From NCBI GenBank assembly GCA_040754255.1, contig JBFMDA010000008.1:1-44255 (forward strand): a stretch of 44,255 nt of DNA, written 5' to 3'. The translations under genes were made by a program, and so were the position numbers. The stretch comes from SURF-25 sp040754255. GTDB taxonomy: Bacteria; Omnitrophota; Gorgyraeia; Gygaellales; Profunditerraquicolaceae. The first letter of the stretch is position 1. Each line of letters opens with the position of its first letter. Shown piece after piece: positions 32,273 through 40,308 of this stretch. The notes below the pieces were generated by a model, which was not told where the DNA came from, searched no databases, and was given only the letters and a program-made list of their open reading frames with translations.

Positions 32273-33655
32273 ATGAAGGTGCTTAAACACAAGGAGTGCG
32301 TAAGCAAGATTATCGAAAAAATTGATAAGAACATAGGCCTTATAGACCAGATTGAAAGCCTGCTGAAGCGGCTTGCCAGATTTTCTCCTCTGGCGGCACA
32401 TTCCCGGGAAGAAGCTATGCGGGCGGGTTGTTGCGGTGAAATTTCAAAGATGAATCGTTCTTTGCGGCGCCAAATGCTGTCTCTTAAAATAATAATCGGT
32501 TCCCTAAAAGGATTGAGCAGTTCGCTTCAGAGGAAATACCGCCAGAAGGTAAGGAAACTTATAACACTGCAGCGCCAGGCCAAGGGGATCTTCAAGATAA
32601 ATCTTTTGTTAAGCTCAAGCGCGGAATCCAAAAAGGTCTATTCATTGATTGCCAGGTGCGCGCGCGAACTTCTGCATTCCGATATCTGCGTAGTAAGAAT
32701 TATCCTCGACCATATCCATACGTTCGTCCTTAGTTCGGGCGTACCGTTACGTGAAGGCCTTAAAAATAAAATGCCGCTTTTAAAACAAGGAAAAGGCCTG
32801 GCGAGAATGGTCCTTAGCATAAAAAAGCCGGTTGCTATTTATGATATGTATAATGATAAGAGGGCCATTGCAAAGGAAGCGATACAGAAAGCCGGCATGG
32901 CCTCGATGCTTTGCGTGCCTGTTGCGTTTCGACAAAAACCCTTAGGTATTATCTCCGTCTACACGAAGCACAAAAGGAAGTTCTCCGGGGAAGACAAGGA
33001 ATCGCTGAATACGCTTGCATCGCAACTTGCAATTGCAATCCAAGGCTCGAGGCATTATCAAGACATTCACATGAGTTATTTTAACGCCATTCATGCGCTG
33101 GTCCTTGCGCTTGAGGCACGGGACCCTTACGCCAGAGGGCATACCGAACGGGTAACCAGGTATGCCCTTGCAATTGCCAGGGTATTGCGTTTTTCTTCCG
33201 CAGAAACCGAAATATTGCGCTATGCCGGAGAATTGCACGATATAGGTAAGATTAGCATACCGGATTTTATCTTGAATAAACCGGGAAAGCTTAGTCCTGC
33301 CGAAAGGGCCATTATACAGCTTCATCCGGTCAAGGGCGCGGAGGTGCTTGAGCCACTTGAATTTTTAAAGACCGCGATACCTATTGTTCGGCATCATCAC
33401 GAAAGGTATGACGGCAAAGGGTATCCTGACGGGTTAGAGAGGGAGGATATCCCTTTGATGGCCAGGATTCTGGCGTGTGCCGATTCCTTTGATGCGATGA
33501 TTTCAGACCGTCCTTATCGTCCTAGGAGCCTGACGGTGGATGAGGCACTTAAGGAGATACGCGATAATGCCGGCTCGCAATTTGACCCGCACATCGCCCG
33601 CCTCTTTATTAAGATGATGCGGCAGAAATCCACCCCCCAGTATTCTTCGTTGTAA
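32273..33655 (+). CDS. GAF / HD-GYP cyclic-di-GMP phosphodiesterase
   Basis: 460 residues. The N-terminal ~105 residues are basic and helical, probably a coiled coil. Residues about 115-258 form a GAF domain. Residues about 268-450 are HD-GYP: GHTERVTRYA (289-298), catalytic HD in ELHDIGKISIPD (320-331), RHHHERYDGKGYPDG (373-387) and DSFDAM. HD-GYP enzymes hydrolyse c-di-GMP. Expression is probably controlled by the c-di-GMP riboswitch ahead of it, forming a feedback loop; GAF would add another sensory input. No membrane segment is evident, so it is cytoplasmic. Confidence 0.93.
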   Translation: MKVLKHKECVSKIIEKIDKNIGLIDQIESLLKRLARFSPLAAHSREEAMRAGCCGEISKMNRSLRRQMLSLKIIIGSLKGLSSSLQRKYRQKVRKLITLQRQAKGIFKINLLLSSSAESKKVYSLIARCARELLHSDICVVRIILDHIHTFVLSSGVPLREGLKNKMPLLKQGKGLARMVLSIKKPVAIYDMYNDKRAIAKEAIQKAGMASMLCVPVAFRQKPLGIISVYTKHKRKFSGEDKESLNTLASQLAIAIQGSRHYQDIHMSYFNAIHALVLALEARDPYARGHTERVTRYALAIARVLRFSSAETEILRYAGELHDIGKISIPDFILNKPGKLSPAERAIIQLHPVKGAEVLEPLEFLKTAIPIVRHHHERYDGKGYPDGLEREDIPLMARILACADSFDAMISDRPYRPRSLTVDEALKEIRDNAGSQFDPHIARLFIKMMRQKSTPQYSSL

Positions 33656-33710
33656 TTCGTCAATCATCGGTATCTATAAAAGGCTAAGGTTAAGGCCGAG
33701 GCTTAGGCCA

Positions 33711-33970
33711 AGTAAATCCTAAGCAATAAATCCTAAATTCTAAACAAGCCCTAAATCATAAATTCCAAATACCAAACATCAAATAAGCTCCAAATCCCAA
33801 TACCAAAATCTCATTTCAGGGTCTATGGTCGATGGTCTATGCCTGCCTGCCGGCAGGGGAGGGACTATTGACTATCGACCCATTTTGATTTGTCTTTTAG
33901 AATTTGTCATTGGACCTTTGGGCATTGGGATTTGTTTAGGATTTAGGAATTAGAATTTAGAGTTTGTCGA
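33711..33970. repeat. Long imperfect inverted repeat of AAATCCTAAATTC-type words around a GC palindrome
   Basis: The left half (33711-33810) is built of words such as AAATCCTAAATTCTAAAC and CCAAATCCCAATACC. The right half (33885-33970) is built of their reverse complements (GGGATTTGTTTAGGATTTAG, AATTAGAATTTAGAG). The centre has GGTCGATGGTCTAT (33827-33840) pairing 12 of 14 with 33867-33880, and the perfect palindrome CCTGCCGGCAGG at 33846-33857. No ORF explains the stretch 33656-34019. Confidence 0.75.
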
Positions 33971-34019
33971 ATAGTTTGTTTTACTCAATACCCTATACAC
34001 TATACTCACTACTAAAGCA

Positions 34020-34048
34020 TTGACAAACCTGCTGTAAGAGTGTATACT
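34020..34048 (+). promoter_or_regulatory. rex promoter
   Basis: Perfect TTGACA (34020-34025), 17-nt spacer, TATACT (34043-34048). Transcription would start near 34055, inside the adjacent Rex-type operator. Confidence 0.8.
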
Positions 34049-34065
34049 TGTGAAACAATTAACAA
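34048..34065. promoter_or_regulatory. Rex operator (autoregulatory)
   Basis: TTGTGAAACAATTAACAA fits the Rex-box pattern TTGTGAA-N4-TTCACAA with a single mismatch. It overlaps the last base of the -10 and the probable start site, so Rex binding would block its own promoter. Confidence 0.7.
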
Positions 34066-34079
34066 TCTATACCGATACG

Positions 34080-34712
34080 ATGGAACGTACTACCTATATA
34101 CCGCAGGAAACAGCCCGGCGCCTCAGTCTTTATTTACGGATGTTAAGAAGGTTGCGGCAGGAGAAGGTACGCATCGTGTCTTCTGATCAAATCAGAAGAT
34201 TTTTGAATGTTTCTTCAGTGCAGTTTAGAAAAGACCTTTCCTATTTCGGAGAATTCGGGAAAAGGGGGGTGGGTTACGACGTAGAATTACTGGCTAAGGA
34301 AATTGGGAAGATACTCGGCACAGATATATTGCACGAAATAATCCTGGTTGGCGTGGGCCGCTTGGGCTCGGCGTTACTTGAGTATCCAGGATTCCTTGAA
34401 TTCAACCTTAAGATTTCTGCAGCCTTCGATAGCAATACGCGCAAAGTCGGGAAAGTCTGCGGCGGCGTGAGGATACAGCACATGCGTCAGCTGCGGCAGG
34501 TTATTAGAAAAAGGAATTTAAGGATCGCGATTCTTTCCGTCCCGGTTGAATTTGCGCAAGAGGTAGCAGAAGAGTTAGTGGACTGCGGGATAAAAGCAAT
34601 ATTGAATTTTGCTCCCGTGAATCTGGTACCCGCAAGGGACGTATTCGTCTCCAACGCAGATATGGCATCTGAGTTAGAGAGCCTTGTGTATAAGTTGAAA
34701 CAGAAAAAATAA
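34080..34712 (+). CDS. rex: Redox-sensing transcriptional repressor Rex
   Basis: 210 residues from ATG 34080. An earlier in-frame GTG at 34050 lies within the promoter/operator and before the likely transcript start, so it is rejected. The N-terminal winged helix has SSVQFRKDLSYFGEFGKRGVGYDV in two parts, the Rex hallmark. The C-terminal Rossmann domain has VGVGRLGSALLEY for NAD(H). Rex leaves DNA when the NADH/NAD+ ratio rises. It lies directly upstream of the hydrogenase operon, which carries a Rex box in its leader, so Rex very probably links hydrogenase expression to cellular redox state. Confidence 0.96.
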   Translation: MERTTYIPQETARRLSLYLRMLRRLRQEKVRIVSSDQIRRFLNVSSVQFRKDLSYFGEFGKRGVGYDVELLAKEIGKILGTDILHEIILVGVGRLGSALLEYPGFLEFNLKISAAFDSNTRKVGKVCGGVRIQHMRQLRQVIRKRNLRIAILSVPVEFAQEVAEELVDCGIKAILNFAPVNLVPARDVFVSNADMASELESLVYKLKQKK

Positions 34713-34722
34713 TAATTATTCC

Positions 34723-34750
34723 TTGACAAAAAAACGGAGTATAGTAATAT
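34723..34750 (+). promoter_or_regulatory. Hydrogenase operon promoter
   Basis: Perfect TTGACA (34723-34728) with TAATAT (34745-34750) after 16 nt. The Rex box begins about 33 nt after the -10. Confidence 0.55.
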
Positions 34751-34783
34751 AGACAATGAAATTTTTTATTTTTTAGGGCTGTT

Positions 34784-34801
34784 TTGTGATATTTTTCACA
34801 A
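34784..34801. promoter_or_regulatory. Rex operator in the hydrogenase leader
   Basis: TTGTGATATTTTTCACAA matches TTGTGAA-N4-TTCACAA with one mismatch. It sits between the promoter and the ATG at 34843, so bound Rex would act as a roadblock. Confidence 0.8.
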
Positions 34802-34842
34802 ACCCCCCCTATTCATTCCTCCTTACTGATTACAATAGTTCA

Positions 34843-35940
34843 ATGGAAACTTATTTTTTAAAGCACCAGGACATACTTACTTTCTACTCTCGTATCGACG
34901 AAGAGTTCCAGCTTTACGTGCCGATAAAGGTAGAGGCGAAGCCGCGATTACTTTGCGAGCACGGATTATTACTGCCCTCCGAGGATTATCTCCTGGCGCC
35001 TTTTTCCCGCATCCAGGAAAAATCAGATATCGCCTATAACGAATACCGCTGCGTTGAACCGACGCGCACCCTTTTTGTATACCCCAAGGAAAATGTAAGC
35101 GGGGATACGCCGGATCCGAAAAAGCAAGGGCCGTCTAAGCCGCTGGCAATCAGCGGCGTAAAGAACTGCGACCTTTTTTCCCTGAAGGTCCAGGATTTTG
35201 TGTTTCTTGGAGGGGATGAGGTCGACCCTTTTTACCAGGCAAGAAGGGAAAGCGCTCTTATCATTGCGGGAGATTGCCCCGCCTTTAAAGAGGCTTGTTT
35301 CTGCAGGGCATTTGCCATTGACCCGTATTCGCAGGAAGGCTTCGATTTTAACCTTTCCGCGCTTAACGACGGGTATCTTCTTGATGTTGCGACCGAGAAA
35401 GCGCATGGGATCGCCGATTCCCTGAAAAATATTTTATCATTGGCTACGCGTGGACAGCTTGCGGGGAGGGCCCAGAAAAGAGAGGCATTGGTAAAGAAAC
35501 TCGATGCGCACCTGGTATTGCATAAAATCCCCGGTAAAGGGTCCCTGAAAGATATCGTAGTTTCGGGATACAATTCAACCGTATGGCAGGAGCAGATGCG
35601 CACGTGCGTCGAGTGCGGAGGCTGCGTGTTTATCTGCGATACCTGTCATTGCTTTCTTTTGGCCGACACGCTTTCAAAGGAGGGGCCGCAGAGGTTGCGC
35701 ATCTGGGATGGCTGCCTCTACAAGAATTTTACCAGGGTTGCCGGCGGAGCTAATCCGTTAAAAATGCGCTATATGAGGCTGCGCAACCGCTACCTTAAGA
35801 AATTCGATTTTTTTATCGATACTATGGGAACGCAGGCCTGCTGCGGATGCGGCAGGTGCATAGAGGTTTGCCCCGGTAAGATCGATATTCGATATATCCT
35901 CAAGAGACTCTATGAAGAAAAACATCTATCAGCCCATTGA
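34843..35940 (+). CDS. HydB/AsrA-like iron-sulfur electron-transfer subunit
   Basis: 365 residues from ATG 34843; an upstream in-frame GTG at 34786 is inside the Rex operator and is rejected. The N-terminal part matches the sulfhydrogenase beta subunit/anaerobic sulfite reductase A family (ISGVKNCDLFSLKVQDFVFL, AIDPYSQEGFDFNLSALNDGYLL). The C-terminal part has two [4Fe-4S] motifs: CVECGGCVFICDTCHC and CCGCGRCIEVCPGKI. It passes electrons between the flavin subunit encoded next and the hydrogenase. In group 3b hydrogenases and AsrABC this protein pairs with exactly such a flavoprotein; finding it with a group 4 enzyme is unusual. Confidence 0.85.
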   Translation: METYFLKHQDILTFYSRIDEEFQLYVPIKVEAKPRLLCEHGLLLPSEDYLLAPFSRIQEKSDIAYNEYRCVEPTRTLFVYPKENVSGDTPDPKKQGPSKPLAISGVKNCDLFSLKVQDFVFLGGDEVDPFYQARRESALIIAGDCPAFKEACFCRAFAIDPYSQEGFDFNLSALNDGYLLDVATEKAHGIADSLKNILSLATRGQLAGRAQKREALVKKLDAHLVLHKIPGKGSLKDIVVSGYNSTVWQEQMRTCVECGGCVFICDTCHCFLLADTLSKEGPQRLRIWDGCLYKNFTRVAGGANPLKMRYMRLRNRYLKKFDFFIDTMGTQACCGCGRCIEVCPGKIDIRYILKRLYEEKHLSAH

Positions 35941-36730
35941 GGCGGTCATCGAAGACGTACGCCAGGAGACAGCGTCGATAAAGACGTTTGCGCTCAGGCC
36001 AAAATCTTTGTTTTCGTTTTGTACCGGCCAGTTTATAGAATTGAATATCCCCGGCGTAGGAGAAGCTCCATTTACGCCTTCGTCGGACCCAGGGGTAAAA
36101 GACAGGCTGGAAGTGACTATTATGAACGTTGGAAACATGACATCTAGGCTGCATGCAATGCATAGCGGCGAAACAGTGGCACTGCGCGGCCCGTACGGGA
36201 AGGGGTATCCTTTAGAGAGCTTTAAAGGCAAAGATATTCTTATTGTCGGCGGCGGGGTAGGCTTGGCTCCTTTACGTTCTTTGCTTTTTAGCCTTTTCGG
36301 TGAAATCGATCATTACAACAAGATAGTGTTAAGGTACGGTGCCAGGACGAGTGCCGATATGGTCTATAAAGACCTTCTGCCGGAATGGGCTAAGAAGAAA
36401 AAAGTAGACGTGATGACGACAGTTGATATCGGCGACCCGCAATGGAAGGGCAATGTGGGGCTGGTGACCACTATCCTAAAAGACCTCCCCGTTGAATTGC
36501 ATAGAGCGGTTGCCGTGGTGTGCGGCCCGCCTATTATGATGAAGTTTGTCAATCTGAAATTACTTGACCTTGGTTTTACGCACGAGAATATTTATTTGTC
36601 GATGGAAAAAAATATGTCGTGCGGCCTGGGGAAATGCGGCCATTGCAGGCTTGGCAGGTACTATGTATGCAAGGACGGCCCCGTATTTACCTACGAGCAG
36701 CTAAAAGATCTGCATGATATCTGGGATTAG
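35912..36730 (+). CDS. HydG/AsrB-like FAD/NAD(P)H-binding subunit
   Basis: 272 residues of the ferredoxin-NADP reductase superfamily: FAD domain (FCTGQFIELNIPGVGEAPFTP), NAD(P) domain (KDILIVGGGVGLAPLRSLLF, VVCGPPIMM), and a C-terminal [2Fe-2S] motif C-x4-C-x2-C-x7-C (CGLGKCGHCRLGRYYVC) ending KDGPVF. It would oxidise or reduce NAD(P)H and exchange electrons with the HydB-like subunit. Overlap with the previous gene is 29 nt. Whether NADH or NADPH is used cannot be read from sequence. Confidence 0.9.
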   Translation: MKKNIYQPIEAVIEDVRQETASIKTFALRPKSLFSFCTGQFIELNIPGVGEAPFTPSSDPGVKDRLEVTIMNVGNMTSRLHAMHSGETVALRGPYGKGYPLESFKGKDILIVGGGVGLAPLRSLLFSLFGEIDHYNKIVLRYGARTSADMVYKDLLPEWAKKKKVDVMTTVDIGDPQWKGNVGLVTTILKDLPVELHRAVAVVCGPPIMMKFVNLKLLDLGFTHENIYLSMEKNMSCGLGKCGHCRLGRYYVCKDGPVFTYEQLKDLHDIWD

Positions 36731-37222
36731 ATGAAGAGACTATTTATTGACTTGGAGATATGTAATCGGTGCCAGGAGTGTATTGCCCGTTGTGATTATT
36801 TTTACCATCCCCAGAACAACGGCGTAACTGCACTTCGGGAATATGCGACGTTTGCCACTATCTGCCGGCATTGCGAACAGGCCCCTTGTGTGAATTCCTG
36901 CTATCATAATGCCCTTGAGCGCGTGGCTGACGGGCATATCAAAAGATATAAAATGCGTTGTACGAGCTGTAAGACATGCTCTATCGCCTGTCCCTTTGGA
37001 ATTATTTTTCACGATTTTATCCCCTACCTCGATTCTAAATGCGACTATTGCGTAGGTAGTACAGAAGGGCGCGCGGAGTGTGTTGTTACCTGCCCAAAGA
37101 ACGCAATAGAAATTAAAGAGGTACAAGAGGACCTGGAAAAAAATATCTTTCTTATCGGAGAACATCTTGCGGTCCATACCCTGAAATGGTCGCGCGACGA
37201 TGTGCAGCTTAAAAAGAAGTAA
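36731..37222 (+). CDS. Polyferredoxin subunit (HycB/CooF-like)
   Basis: 163 residues with four Cys clusters characteristic of the HycB/CooF/HydN family: CNRCQECIARC, CRHCEQAPCVNSC, CTSCKTCSIAC and CDYCVGSTEGRAECVVTC. Four [4Fe-4S] centres are expected. It starts directly after the flavoprotein stop and probably wires the flavin module to the hydrogenase small subunit. Confidence 0.9.
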   Translation: MKRLFIDLEICNRCQECIARCDYFYHPQNNGVTALREYATFATICRHCEQAPCVNSCYHNALERVADGHIKRYKMRCTSCKTCSIACPFGIIFHDFIPYLDSKCDYCVGSTEGRAECVVTCPKNAIEIKEVQEDLEKNIFLIGEHLAVHTLKWSRDDVQLKKK

Positions 37223-38142
37223 TGACAATGGACACATTATTTAGTTATCTGGTATTTCCCGGTTTTCTATTCAGCGCCTCTGCAGGATTGCTGGCGGGTT
37301 GGGTTGACCGCAAGCTTACTGCCCGGATACAGTATAGGGTAGGTCCTCCTTGGTATCAAAACTTCGTCGATATCCTTAAATTGTGCTATAAGGAAACCAT
37401 TATTCCCTATGCGGGGGCAAGGGTAGCTTTTTTATTATCGCCAATTGCGGGCTTCTTAAGCATGATATTGGTTGCTTCTATTTTGGGACGGGCTATACAG
37501 TCTCCCCTGGAGAGTTTTGCCGGCGACCTGATCGTGATTATCTATCTTTTGATTATTCCCGCACTGGCGTTGATAATCGGCGCTTCTTCTTCAAAAAATC
37601 CTTTCGCGTCTATAGGCGCCTCAAGAGAAATGAAGCTTATTTTGGGGTATGAACTTCCGTTCGTTCTGGCGATGGTGGTAGTAGTCATTAGATCGCATGG
37701 CGCATTGAACCTAGGCGGAATTATCAATGGCCAGATAGCCTTTGGGCCGCATATCGCCTCTTTTTCCGGCGCGCTTGCATTTGTCGTCGCGCTCCTGTGT
37801 GCGCAGGCAAAGTTATGCCTTGTCCCCTTTGACATGTCCGAAGCGGAACAGGAAATAATGGCGGGTGCGCTGGTCGAATATTCAGGGTTTCCGCTTGCAG
37901 TCATAAAATTGACCAAAGCCCTTTTATTGTATGCGCTTCCGGTGTTGCTTATTAGTCTATTCTGGGTCAATAACTTGAATCTGCCGTCGCTTATACTGAA
38001 ATATTTCCTTATCCTCCTGGTCATAGTTCTTATCAAGAATACAAATCCGAGGCTCAGGATTGACCAGGCATTGCGGTTCTTTTGGGGACCGGTAAGCGTT
38101 CTGGCAATACTTGCGGTAGCAATGGCATTGGTAGGTTTATAA
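37222..38142 (+). CDS. Group 4 hydrogenase membrane subunit (NuoH/HycD/EchB-like)
   Basis: 306 residues with about eight hydrophobic helices and the NuoH-family signature: GWVDRKLTARIQYRVGPPWYQ, GASREMKLILGYELPF, and FDMSEAEQEIMAGALVEYSG with acidic residues of the quinone-site-like chamber. It anchors the hydrophilic hydrogenase arm to the ion-pumping subunits. Start and preceding stop share one base (TAATG). An alternative ATG lies at 37228. Confidence 0.92.
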   Translation: MTMDTLFSYLVFPGFLFSASAGLLAGWVDRKLTARIQYRVGPPWYQNFVDILKLCYKETIIPYAGARVAFLLSPIAGFLSMILVASILGRAIQSPLESFAGDLIVIIYLLIIPALALIIGASSSKNPFASIGASREMKLILGYELPFVLAMVVVVIRSHGALNLGGIINGQIAFGPHIASFSGALAFVVALLCAQAKLCLVPFDMSEAEQEIMAGALVEYSGFPLAVIKLTKALLLYALPVLLISLFWVNNLNLPSLILKYFLILLVIVLIKNTNPRLRIDQALRFFWGPVSVLAILAVAMALVGL

Positions 38143-38167
38143 TAAATGACTTTTGTGTTACTTAACT

Positions 38168-38195
38168 CAATACGCAATACGCAATACGCAATACG
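38168..38195. repeat. Four tandem copies of CAATACG inside the hydrogenase operon
   Basis: CAATACG is repeated four times without change in the 71-nt gap between the membrane subunit and small subunit genes. The same word occurs singly in other intergenic elements (15078, 21573). Confidence 0.9.
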
Positions 38196-38213
38196 AAAGC
38201 GAATGGTTTCTTA

Positions 38214-38639
38214 ATGAGTATAAAAACCAATATTTTGACGAAATCTATATGGGCCTACCATGCGGCTGCTTCGCCGTGCAACAACTGCGACATAGAGATA
38301 CTCGACATCTTTACTCCTCGTCATGATGTCGAGAGGTTTGGCATAGTGCTGGTAGGCAGTGTGAGGCATGCCGACGTGCTTGTAGTGACCGGGGTCCCGA
38401 ATTTTAAAACCAAAGAAAGGCTCAAGAAGCTTTATGCGCAGGCTGCTCGCCCGTGCTTTGTGGTTGCAATCGGTGGGTGTGCGTGTGGAAGGATAATGTT
38501 CAGGGATTCATATAACAGCCCCTGCGCGGTGGATGAGGTCATACCGGTGGATGTCTATATTCCCGGTTGCCCTCCTAAGCCGGAAGCCATTATCGCCGGC
38601 ATTGTCAAGCTGATCGATAAAATAAAAGGAAAAAAATAA
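38214..38639 (+). CDS. Group 4 [NiFe] hydrogenase small subunit (NuoB/HycG/EchC-like)
   Basis: 141 residues of the NuoB/20-kDa family. The proximal [4Fe-4S] ligands are C22 and C25 (SPCNNCDIEI), a Cys in GGCACGRIMF (C89; C91 adjacent) and C119 (IPGCPPKPEAI). Only one cluster is present, as in group 4 hydrogenases and complex I. It pairs with the large subunit encoded two genes downstream. Confidence 0.93.
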   Translation: MSIKTNILTKSIWAYHAAASPCNNCDIEILDIFTPRHDVERFGIVLVGSVRHADVLVVTGVPNFKTKERLKKLYAQAARPCFVVAIGGCACGRIMFRDSYNSPCAVDEVIPVDVYIPGCPPKPEAIIAGIVKLIDKIKGKK

Positions 38640-39094
38640 TGATTACGGAGCAAATCAAAACACGCCTGAAGGAGCAGATATTGGATTGGTTTGAGCATAG
38701 TCCAAAAAGGATTTATGTTTCTGTAGCGCCCAAGGATATCAGGCTTATTGCCGATTATCTTTTTAAAGATTTGGGCTTTAGGTTTGCTACTGCCTCGGGA
38801 CTGGATACGCCTTCGGGCTTTGAGATTCTGTATCATTTTAGTTTTGACAAGGAAGGGGTAGTGGTATCCTTAAGGGTGCTGCTGAAAGATAAAAATAATC
38901 CTCAAATAGATTCATTGGCAACGCTTTTTCCTGCCGCAGAGTGGATCGAACGTGAAATGTGGGAGATGCTGGGAATTAATTTTGCCGGACACCCCAACTT
39001 AACACGGCTGCTACTGGCTGAAGAATGGCCCGAAGGCAAGTACCCCTTACGACACGAACATAGCGAAGAAGAGGGACACGACCATACGCATTAA
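38639..39094 (+). CDS. Hydrogenase NuoC-like (30-kDa) subunit
   Basis: 151 residues of the NuoC/EchD/HycE-N family: SLATLFPAAEWIEREMWEMLGINFAGHPNLTRLLL (segments of the family signature) and the tail EEWPEGKYPLRHEHSEEE. In formate hydrogenlyase this domain is fused to the large subunit; here it is separate as in Ech and Mbh types. The start overlaps the small-subunit stop by one base. A His-rich end (HEHSEEEGHDHTH) could bind metal. Confidence 0.9.
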   Translation: MITEQIKTRLKEQILDWFEHSPKRIYVSVAPKDIRLIADYLFKDLGFRFATASGLDTPSGFEILYHFSFDKEGVVVSLRVLLKDKNNPQIDSLATLFPAAEWIEREMWEMLGINFAGHPNLTRLLLAEEWPEGKYPLRHEHSEEEGHDHTH

Positions 39095-39118
39095 GAGTAA
39101 GGAGGAACCTTTAAATCA

Positions 39119-40306
39119 ATGAGCCACAAAGTCGTAATACCGATAGGACCTTATCACCCCCTGCAGGAAGAGCCTGAATTTTTCCGTCTGTATGTAGAAG
39201 GGGAGAAGGTGGTTGATATTGATATAGTAATAGGATATATGCACCGCGGGATAGAAGAGCTTTCGGAGCACAAGCATTATGACCAGGTTGCGTTTTTGGT
39301 GGAGCGTATCTGCGGCATTTGTTCAACCAGCCATCCCTTTGCATATGTGAATGCAGTTGAGGACCTTGGCAAGATTCAGGTACCCGAACGGGCACTCTAC
39401 ATCCGGACTATTATCGCAGAGCTTGAGCGGGTACATAGCCATCTTTTATGGTTAGGCCTTGCCGGCCATTTCATCGGTTATAATACGGTATGGATGTGGG
39501 CATGGCGGTACCGTGAGCCGGTACTGGATCTTTTTGAAATGATTTCCGGCAACCGTAATCATTACGGAATGATGAAAGTCGGAGGGGTCAGGCGCGATAT
39601 TAGGGACGAGGATATACCTATAATAAGAAAAACCCTCGATGAATTAACCTCTGCGACTGAGATGTTTAAGGGGGCGGTTATGGATGACCCGGTCATTCAG
39701 TGGCGCCTAAAAGGAGTCGGTATCCTTACCAAACAGCAGGCCCTGGAGTGGTCTGCGGTCGGCCCTACGGCGAGGGCTTCAGGTATCAATATCGACGTAC
39801 GCAGGGACGATCCTTACGGTGCGTATGACCGCGTAAAATGGAATGTGATTATCCAGAAAGAAGGCGACATCTTTGCGAAAACGGTAGTCAGGATATTGGA
39901 ATTATTCGAGTCAATCAACATCATCAGGCAATGCCTTAACGCAATGCCTAAAGGTCCTATCGATGCGGATGTACAGGAGATACCGCCCGGCGAAGGGGTA
40001 GGCAGAGTAGAGGCCCCGCGTGGCGAATGTTTTCACTATGTGCGTTCGGACGGGACCAACCGCCCGGTGAGGCATAAGATCCGCGCACCCAGCTATATGA
40101 ATGTGGCGACCAACAAGGTGGCAGCGCCAGGGGGGACTATTTCTGATGCGGCGCTCACCCTGGCGGCAGTCGATCCCTGCTATTGCTGTACCGAGAGGAC
40201 GGCGGTAATCGAGCGGCTTTCGGAGAAGAAAATTATGAATGGGTGGGATCTGATTGAAAAGTCCCGTCAGAAAACCAAACATTTCTTAATTACCAGAGGT
40301 AGGTAA
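39119..40306 (+). CDS. Group 4 [NiFe] hydrogenase large subunit
   Basis: 395 residues. The two nickel-binding motifs are present: L1 ERICGICSTSH with C65 and C68, and L2 DPCYCCTER (352-360) with C354 and C357. This separates it from complex I NuoD, where they are lost. L2 has an additional Cys (C356) where group 4 enzymes normally have Ser. About 35 residues follow L2 and may be removed during maturation. Other family segments are HRGIEELSEHKHYDQ and GDNxx-like RNHYGMMKVGGVRRD. A GGAGG site lies 13 nt upstream. No maturation protease or hyp gene is in the window. Confidence 0.95.
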   Translation: MSHKVVIPIGPYHPLQEEPEFFRLYVEGEKVVDIDIVIGYMHRGIEELSEHKHYDQVAFLVERICGICSTSHPFAYVNAVEDLGKIQVPERALYIRTIIAELERVHSHLLWLGLAGHFIGYNTVWMWAWRYREPVLDLFEMISGNRNHYGMMKVGGVRRDIRDEDIPIIRKTLDELTSATEMFKGAVMDDPVIQWRLKGVGILTKQQALEWSAVGPTARASGINIDVRRDDPYGAYDRVKWNVIIQKEGDIFAKTVVRILELFESINIIRQCLNAMPKGPIDADVQEIPPGEGVGRVEAPRGECFHYVRSDGTNRPVRHKIRAPSYMNVATNKVAAPGGTISDAALTLAAVDPCYCCTERTAVIERLSEKKIMNGWDLIEKSRQKTKHFLITRGR

Positions 40307-40308
40307 CT

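Noticed and set aside
34843..37222. Formate hydrogenlyase module
   Set aside because: No molybdopterin formate dehydrogenase is present. The electron-input genes are of HydB/HydG type.
38168..38195. CRISPR-like array
   Set aside because: The repeat unit is 7 bp with no spacers, and no cas gene is present.
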